Shown: positions 57,783 to 64,000 of the stretch, in pieces
Numbering within the stretch: position 1 is the first letter of the stretch
How the letters are laid out: each line of letters begins with the position of its first letter
From: Diospyros lotus
Taxonomy: Eukaryota; Streptophyta; Magnoliopsida; Ericales; Ebenaceae
DNA length: 64,000 nucleotides
Direction: 5' to 3'
Assembly: GCF_014633365.1 (NCBI RefSeq)
Contig: NC_068350.1
Location: 12,563,787-12,627,786, forward strand
Position numbers and translations under genes: made by a program
Notes under the pieces: generated by a model
What the model was told of the DNA's origin: nothing
The model's database searches: none
The model's input: only the letters and a program-made list of their open reading frames with translations

Positions 57783-58474
57783 CGGTAAAAAGGTTTCAAG
57801 GGGGAGATCGGACTGTCTGGAAGTTGGAGTCTTGCTGGGCCTAGGAGCTACTCGGTTTCATTTTGGGACCCCAAATTTCAGAGCGAACTCTTTATCGATG
57901 CTTATCTCGATCCGCTGTCAGAGCAGAGGTTGTTGGACCTCGGGCAACCAATTGCATTCCATCAGGTTGAGCGTCAGGTGTTCCAACTTGCTGCTGATTG
58001 TCAATTTCTTGAGGCAGGCACCGTGACCCAACTCACCAAGATGAAGGCAAACTATAAGGAGAAACTGGATCGAGCCCGGGAGTCAGTGAAAGGGGAAGTC
58101 AGGAAGGCCGTGGAGGTAACCACTGTTGAGACAAAAAGTGGGTTGATGAGGTTAAACATACAATTGGTTTTCTTCAAAGCCAGCTTGATGTTGTTGACGC
58201 AGAGTTGATAAGGCTGGAGGTTGAGGTGGAAGTAGCCAAAGCCGAGGTGACCATGAAGGAGATAAAGGCAAAGGCCGAGGTGGCAGTTACTCGGTCCAAG
58301 ATGGCAAGGGCCAAGGTTGAAGCAGAGGAGTCCAAAAGGGAGGGGTACGAAGTGGCTCTGACTCACGTCCGAGTTGTTTTCTCGGAGTTGGATCTCTCGG
58401 CCTTTGGTCTTCTCAAGGAAATCAAGGACGACCGTCTTTTGGACCCGACGGAGGGGAGTCAAGCCGAGTCATGA
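57593..58474 (+). pseudogene. Coiled-coil retroelement ORF, frameshifted
   Basis: Begins MALAFRKKYLKEELEELYKEKN (57593) with an Ala/Pro/Val-rich linker (APTLASSVAQSLP), then changes frame twice. The downstream part (57930-58474) is a long charged coiled coil (KMKANYKEKLDRARESVKGE, then VAKAEVTMKEIKAKAEVAV). Such coiled-coil C-termini occur in plant Transposase_28-type proteins, and its antisense neighbour encodes that domain. The two parts are therefore probably from one element, now rearranged. Confidence 0.5.
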
Positions 58475-58739
58475 TTTTGTGTAATAGCATAGGCTTTTCG
58501 CATAAGTCCTGTAACCTTATTGGATGTCCCTTGTTCCATAATAAATTATTTCTTTTCCTCCCCTTTTGCAATGCTCTAGTTCTGTTGTTTTTCTTCCTGT
58601 GTTTGTCTTGTTCAACCCCTGTGATTTTGATGCTTTGACAAACTCGCTATGCCCGGGGTTCGATATCTGCGGGGTAGGGTCGAGTTGGTAGGCTTCTCGA
58701 ATCCTTAGGTTAGATGCTCGCGTGGGGAAATCAAAGCTT

Positions 58740-59213
58740 TATAGGTGTTTTACTGAGTTACTTTCGAGTAATTTAGTACAAGGTTTGGCGGCCTGCTGAG
58801 CTATCTGGTCAGGTTTGCTAAAGACCAAAGGCTTAGTGGCAACAACCGTAGGGAGTGGTTGTGCAACAAAGGAAGCCAACGTTGGCGTGGCTGGGGCCTT
58901 CCTGACTGTGTTATCCACCACCACAGAGCCCAACGCAGGTTCATTTTTCTCCTTGCAAAGTTCCTCCAACTCTTCCTTAAAATCTTTCTTACCAAATGCC
59001 AGTGCCATTTTCCCTACAAGAAAAAATATGCAAGCATGAGAGAGAGCAAAAAGATAAACCGCTCATGAGATTTACAAAACCCCCACAACCCCCTAATGCA
59101 GATCTATGATAGCAAAAGGATTCTAAATTCAAGGAGTTACCTTATCGAAACAGTGCGTGGAATGAGAGCACAAGCAGGAGGTGCAATCTCAACCAGAAGC
59201 CTCAAAGACACCG
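58740..59213 (-). repeat. Inverted-repeat arm 2, encoding MALAFGKKDFKEELEEL
   Basis: The minus strand repeats arm 1, including the intron-like GTAACTCC...TTTTTTCTTGTAG segment and about 60 codons in the same frame (MALAFGKKDFKEELEELCKE). The last 80 bp (58740-58817) extend past the paired part and end in a stop. Confidence 0.82.
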
Positions 59214-59690
59214 AGAGTTCAAAAAATCGCAAGAGTTTGAAGACTGAAGGAAAAAAGGGATAGAAACCCTGGCCCGAAAGGGATCCTTATAAAGGTCACT
59301 GAACAACACTTATGACATATCCAATGGTCGAGGGCCATCCATCATTGATCCACTACTATAAAGTCACCACCAGTCGCGTATCTAAAGGGCTATCAGTTAT
59401 CTACCTACATCATCCCACTTCCCGGACCCAGCGCCTCGAATCTCGAAATCACACGTGACATGAGCCAAAGCATGAAGAAGAGTCGCCTCCCAGTAAGAAC
59501 CAAGCCAACTTTAAGTATCCTTAAGACCCACATCCGCCCAAGCAAAGTGGCACATCGGCTCGATCATTTACCCCGACCGAGTGTTAACGCCAACACAACT
59601 CTCGAGCTTTGCTAGAAGCAACAAAGTCTATCCAACTCACCCTTCTCTAGCTTGAACACTCGCTTCTTAAGCATTTGACCTGGGGGACTA
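59214..59690. other. Non-coding TE-derived spacer
   Basis: No gene. It ends in TTGACCTGGGGGACT (about 59677-59691), a possible polypurine tract for the LTR-like sequence that follows. Confidence 0.45.
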
Positions 59691-60310
59691 TGGACTGTAC
59701 CGGCCGAATCTTAGCCTTTGGCACACGGCCCAATTGCCCAATCTCGGCCCTTGGCCTTGGCAACCCACAGCCCAATCTCGGCTCGCAGCCATATCATCAA
59801 CCCACGACCCAATTGCCTAATCTCGGCCTTTGGCCTTGGCAACCCACGGCCCAATCTCGACCTATGGCCTTATTATCAGCCCATGACCCAATCTCGGCCC
59901 AATCACAATCCCTAGTCCAATCGCAGCCCTAAGCTCAAGGCTCGATCTTAGCCTTGCGCCAACCTACAGTGACATCATTATAGTCCCTTGCTGAGTGTTC
60001 GTGCGCTCACTCGAGATCCATCCTCATTTATGGCATATTTCATCCCTATTAATAATAGAACCCATCCACATTAATGAGAATCCCGCCGACACCATGTTAT
60101 CACCCGAGAGCCTTCACCAGCATCGGATATTCAGTCCCATCACCCTGCAAACACACGACGCATGCATGCAGGAAGACTTCTCCTCCTTCTATATGAACTA
60201 GCTCTCTCCAGAGCTATGGTATGTTCTTTTCCCTAACCTACGGATGCTCTTTCATTTTACTCCCTTACTTGAGTGTCGGAGTGTTTGCAGGTGTCAGTTG
60301 CCCCCCTCCT
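59691..60310 (+). repeat. LTR-like repeat with a 79-bp internal tandem duplication
   Basis: Starts after a polypurine-like run. Two copies of CAATTGCC(C/T)AATCTCGGCC lie 79 bp apart (59731 and 59810), and a weaker third unit follows. The second half (59990-60310) is the forward relative of the antisense repeat at 11400-11770. LTR identity is inferred from position and recurrence. Confidence 0.5.
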
Positions 60311-62183
60311 TCCCAACGAACCAATTGCTAGTGTTGTCCCTTGCCATTGCAAGCTTACCTCCAACCATTCCTTTGGCCAGGAAGAATCAAAAACCCATGG
60401 CAATAATCGTTTGACTGCAAGTATTAATTGAAGATGTCAAAGGTCTCTTCATTAGTCCAAGTTAGGATTCGACTGTGGTTATCGATGATATTTTAGAGCA
60501 TCAATACACTATAACATAACTTTTCACTAGCAAGTGAAATATCCTAAACTGCTTGTCATGCTTGTGGGTTGGGGTTTACTTGGTTTCTTTTCCTTTTTTT
60601 ATGCATTATTTGGTACAGGGTTTCCTTCTTGTCACTCGCTCAATTTCTTCGGATGATTTCCCTATCTTTGACACTAACTCCATTGATCAGCTTGACATGA
60701 AGAATCAATAATGGAGTGTGGAAAGACCACCCATTCCATGGGTCACATCGTGTTTTGGCATAAAGCAGGAAAGAGTTGATGCTCAGTGACAGCCCCTTGC
60801 CAGAAACTCTTGTCTATCATTGTCCCCACACCTAATCACTAAGCTTTCTCATTTTGGCCTCAATTACAGGTCCCCATATATAAGATTTTTTTGGAATACA
60901 AACAATGATAATATCTTCATATCCTACCAATATAATAGTTAGTTATCATGTATTCAATTTATTATAATTTTGAATCGAAAATAAATTATCAACTGCACAA
61001 ACAAACATAGAATTTAACGTAAAAAATTCAAATTAAGAAAAATTATAAATAAAAAAAATAAAATATTACTATAATGATATTGGTACAATAAAATAGTAAT
61101 ATAACTACTACCAAAATATCACTAAAATGATATTGCTACTACGGTAGTAATATAGATGCAACGAATTCTAGGACATTAAACATCTATTTATAGACCTGAA
61201 CTAATTTATAGATATATACAAAAAATTATATTTTGATCAGAAGGTAAATTAAAAGGATATTTTTTCAGATGAAATAAATTTCACTCAAAATAAAATTTGA
61301 CATCTTAATGACGGTCAAATTCAACATCTTAATCAAAGTCAAAATAGAAATCTCAATTACAAACAAATTTAAATTTTAAGCCACAATTATAACACAATTT
61401 TTTACTAATACATACTAGTTAGTTATTCAAGACATGAATACCATTATTAGATTGTAAATTTTGGTTAGCACAAGATAATATGGTATTACGAGCAGGTCGA
61501 ATATTTTGTCCTCACTTGGCGCAAAACAATTAGGCAAGTCTCCTGGCCCCAACAAATAAGCATTGCAACCAATGGCATTACAACAGATATGACCTCTATT
61601 CTTCTGCTATTTAGATCTCTCTTCACCCTACAACCTAGTAGAGATGCAGACATAGATTCACTTCTTTACTCTCACCCTCTTTCTTGCTTTTAGTTAATCT
61701 CTCCCATATTCTCTTTTCCAGCTTTTTACTGGTCAAATCCCTTCTGACTCTGTTTATTCTCCTTTTTCTCAATTGGGTTCCGGTTTTCTTGAATCTTTTT
61801 GACTTGTGTAGTATTTGAGTCACAAATTTCACCAAGATCTTCCCTTTGTTCTTTCTGTGGTACTGTCGTGGGTGTTTTTTTTTTTAATTAATCATACTCT
61901 TCTTTCTGATGTGGTAAAGCATCCAAAAGCTTAGATCAGATTCTTCTGCTGTTTCTTGAAATTTCCTTGGGCATTGGAAAGGTGGGCCTGCTCAAGATTC
62001 CCCATCTTATGCTCATGTCAAAGAGAAATTTTTGTATTCCCTTTAAATGCTTCTTGACTTAGATGCATTCTTGCTCACATAAAAGTCTCCACTTCTCTGC
62101 ATTTCCTCTCGGGTTTTCATTGTCTATGGCCTTCTAGTTTTTGCCATGCCCACCGACTGTATGCTAAAGTTACCAGCAGAACA
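60311..62183. other. Intergenic region and MYB 5' flank
   Basis: 60950-61450 is strongly AT-rich. From about 61560 the sequence becomes CT-rich, as in plant 5' UTRs. There are T runs near 61868-61882. The minus-strand frame at 61635-61835 is low-complexity. No TE ends recognised. Confidence 0.5.
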
Positions 62184-63358
62184 ATGAAAAGAATGGAAAT
62201 TCTGTTCCCAGCGTCATATGCTAGAAACTCAAGCTGGTTGTTCGAAGAAAGCAGAGGCACAAAATGGACGCCGGAAGAGAACAAACTGTTCGAGAAGGCG
62301 CTTGCTTTATTCGACAAGGATACGCCAGATCGCTGGTACAATGTGGCAGCTCTGATTCCCGGCAAGACGGTGAACGATGTGATTAAACAGTACAGAGAAT
62401 TGGAGGAAGACGTGAGTGATATAGAGGCAGGATTGTTTCCAATTCCAGGATATGAAACCAACTATTTCAGGCTGGAGTGGGAGAACGATCATGGCCATGA
62501 TGGGTTCAAGCAGTTCCATAGTCCAGGCGCGAAGCGAAGCTTGTCGGCCCTGCCTGCTGATCATGAAAGGAAAAAGGGGGTGCCATGGACAGAGGAGGAG
62601 CACAGGTAACAGAGATTTGCTAATTGTAATTTCGTGGCAATGTTTGTTGCTTTAAAGTTTGAAATTGAGGTTTAAGAAGGGTCCAGGGAATTAAAATAGT
62701 TCATACAAGGAATTAAAATAGTTCATACAAGGAATTAAAATAGTTGATCAGAGGAATTAAAAAAGATAAAAAGAAAAAGAGTTGGATATTTCACAATGTC
62801 ACTCGTTATGGATGTCTTTTGTCTGTCTTCAAACAATTTTAGTTTTTGATGTTGAAGCTTATTTTGTGGTGTGTTGATGATTGAAACCTCAGGCTGTTCT
62901 TGATGGGGCTCAAGAAGTATGGCAAAGGGGACTGGAGAAATATTTCTCGCAACGTCGTGACGACTAGAACCCCTACTCAGGTTGCTAGCCATGCCCAGAA
63001 GTACTTCATCCGGCAGCTTTCTGGAGGGAAGGATAAGAGGAGGTCAAGCATCCATGACATCACCACGGTTAACCTCCCGGACACTAAATCTTCTTCACTG
63101 GACAGCAGGAGACCTCCATTTCCGGATCACTCTGCCATGGTTGTGCAGCGACAGGAGCATCCGAATTTGAATCTTCCGGCTAGAGAACCATATAACTGGG
63201 GTGTGCCAGATCAAGGAATGCCCATGGCCTCTAGTATGCCGAATAGCAGCATGCTTATGGGATCTCATTCATATGGAGTTAAGCTGCAGGAACAAAATCT
63301 TCAAAGGGGCAGGCCCTGGGGGCCTCAGATCGGAACTTACAACATGGTTTTCAAATGA
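62184..63358 (+). CDS. DIV-like: DIVARICATA-like R-R-type MYB transcription factor, 2 exons
   Basis: Exons 62184-62605 and 62893-63358 join through a GT-AG intron that splits an Arg codon. They sum to 888 bp, an intact 295-residue protein. The first SANT/MYB repeat spans residues 25-78 ([32 protein letters not shown]). The second spans 132-182 ([25 protein letters not shown]) and contains the SHAQKYF motif at 173-179. This two-repeat layout defines the DIVARICATA/I-box-binding class, nuclear DNA-binding regulators of development and stress responses that recognise GATAA-type motifs. The [18 protein letters not shown] tail and [16 protein letters not shown] terminus are family hallmarks. Most relatives read SRNFVVTRTPTQ after the second repeat; here it is [12 protein letters not shown]. 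The start [12 protein letters not shown] fits the usual N-terminus. Target genes are unknown. Confidence 0.95.
62687..62763 (+). repeat. 22-bp tandem repeat in the MYB intron
   Basis: Copies of GGAATTAAAATAGTTCATAC start at 62687, 62709 and 62731, and a partial one at 62753. It lies inside the 287-bp intron and does not touch the splice sites. Confidence 0.9.
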
Positions 63359-64000
63359 TTTCATCCGGTTTCATCCATCAAGTTTGGTCTTTCTGTCCCG
63401 AGCTCTATCTTGGTTCTGCTGTAAATAAGTTAATAAACATACTAGTTAGTACTGATCGTGGCCATTAGACTCTAGAAGAAGATTAGTGAAGCAAAGTGGG
63501 TAACTTAGCCAGGTCAAGATTGTGCTGTTTCCATGTCATATATCCATTTGGTATAGGTCTGGAGACTGGAACCTTCTACGGATTAGGCTGCTGTACATGG
63601 TCAAGTTCTAACCAAGATGAGAGCTGGACTGGATGAACTCGAGGAAAGAGGACGATGACTGGGATCAATGAGATTGTATATAGATCTTGACTGGAAAATG
63701 CTGTATCTGGTTGTGTTCATATAAATGCTCACTGTGAAATGTCCACAAATGTCGATCAAGGATTAAATGACTCTGTAGCTCTACTAAGTGATGTGATTAA
63801 AACTTTGACATGGGTGCTGTCTAAGAGCCACCAACTGAAGAATCTTATGCTTCATTCCTCCACTTTTTGCTTTGTTCTGTTCTAGAGGAGATGGCAATGT
63901 CCCTTTCCCACTTTTCTTCAAGCTTGGAGAAGAAGATCTTATTTTATATACCAACTACTGGTCAAATTGTTAAAGTAAAGAATCTTGAATCATTTTCCAT
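63359..64000 (+). other. MYB 3' UTR and downstream sequence
   Basis: AATAAA-like signals (TTAATAAAC near 63429) follow the stop. No further gene can be recognised before the window ends. Confidence 0.5.

Noticed and set aside
28561..63358. Functional gene cluster of transporter, laccase and MYB
   Set aside because: The genes are 20-30 kb apart, separated by nested transposons, and belong to unrelated pathways.
1..64000. tRNA or rRNA genes
   Set aside because: Only primer-site matches to tRNA 3' ends were seen; no cloverleaf-forming sequence or rRNA segment was recognised by eye. A tRNAscan-SE run would settle it.

Overview
This is 64 kb of nuclear plant DNA, almost certainly from a transposon-rich eudicot. 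It holds three intact intron-containing plant genes: a 5-exon NPF8/PTR peptide transporter, a 6-exon laccase and a 2-exon DIVARICATA-type MYB. Each joins in frame through GT-AG introns. The rest is AT-rich spacer and nested plant LTR retrotransposons (initiator-Met or Asp tRNA primer sites, 5-bp target duplications), hAT and CACTA DNA transposons. Nothing fits an organelle or a bacterium, and the species cannot be named from this window.

Layout. 1-4.9 kb: an antisense LTR-leader remnant and three short tandem arrays. 4.9-7.85 kb (-): the NPF8 transporter. 8.99-9.85 kb: a non-autonomous hAT element with an 8-bp duplication. 11.0-14.0 kb: a degenerate chromovirus-like LTR. 14.05-20.6 kb: a complete gag-only LTR retrotransposon (TR-GAG type) with a 5-bp duplication, which itself carries a 396-bp TRIM-like insertion. 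20.6-24.1 kb: the split remainder of the host LTR, interrupted by an antisense solo LTR. 24.1-27.3 kb: an antisense retroelement LTR with a 1.8-kb CACTA element inside. 28.56-32.11 kb (+): the laccase.

32.85-44.94 kb: a 12-kb Ty3/gypsy element B (5' LTR, extra upstream ORF, gag-pol, truncated 3' LTR) with a 2.96-kb solo LTR inside its integrase. 44.94-50.67 kb: a copia LTR and leader split by a 4.75-kb hAT element that carries a decayed transposase. 50.67-55.64 kb: a second Ty3/gypsy element C, truncated in RNase H. 55.64-60.3 kb: scrambled pieces of another retroelement with an inverted duplication. 62.18-63.36 kb (+): the MYB gene, then its 3' flank.

The three host genes are unrelated: peptide uptake, apoplastic phenol oxidation and transcription control. 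They do not look like a cluster; they are islands between nested transposons.

The most unusual signals are these. (1) A two-hairpin module with 13-14 nt spacing is kept in four separate LTRs, with paired stem changes in at least one. (2) An snRNA-type USE plus TATA promoter, at Pol III spacing, sits inside the small TRIM-like insertion. (3) The gag-only element has LTRs built largely of hairpin and GCTAGC-rich short tandem arrays. (4) Gypsy B has an extra ORF with an acidic tail upstream of gag.
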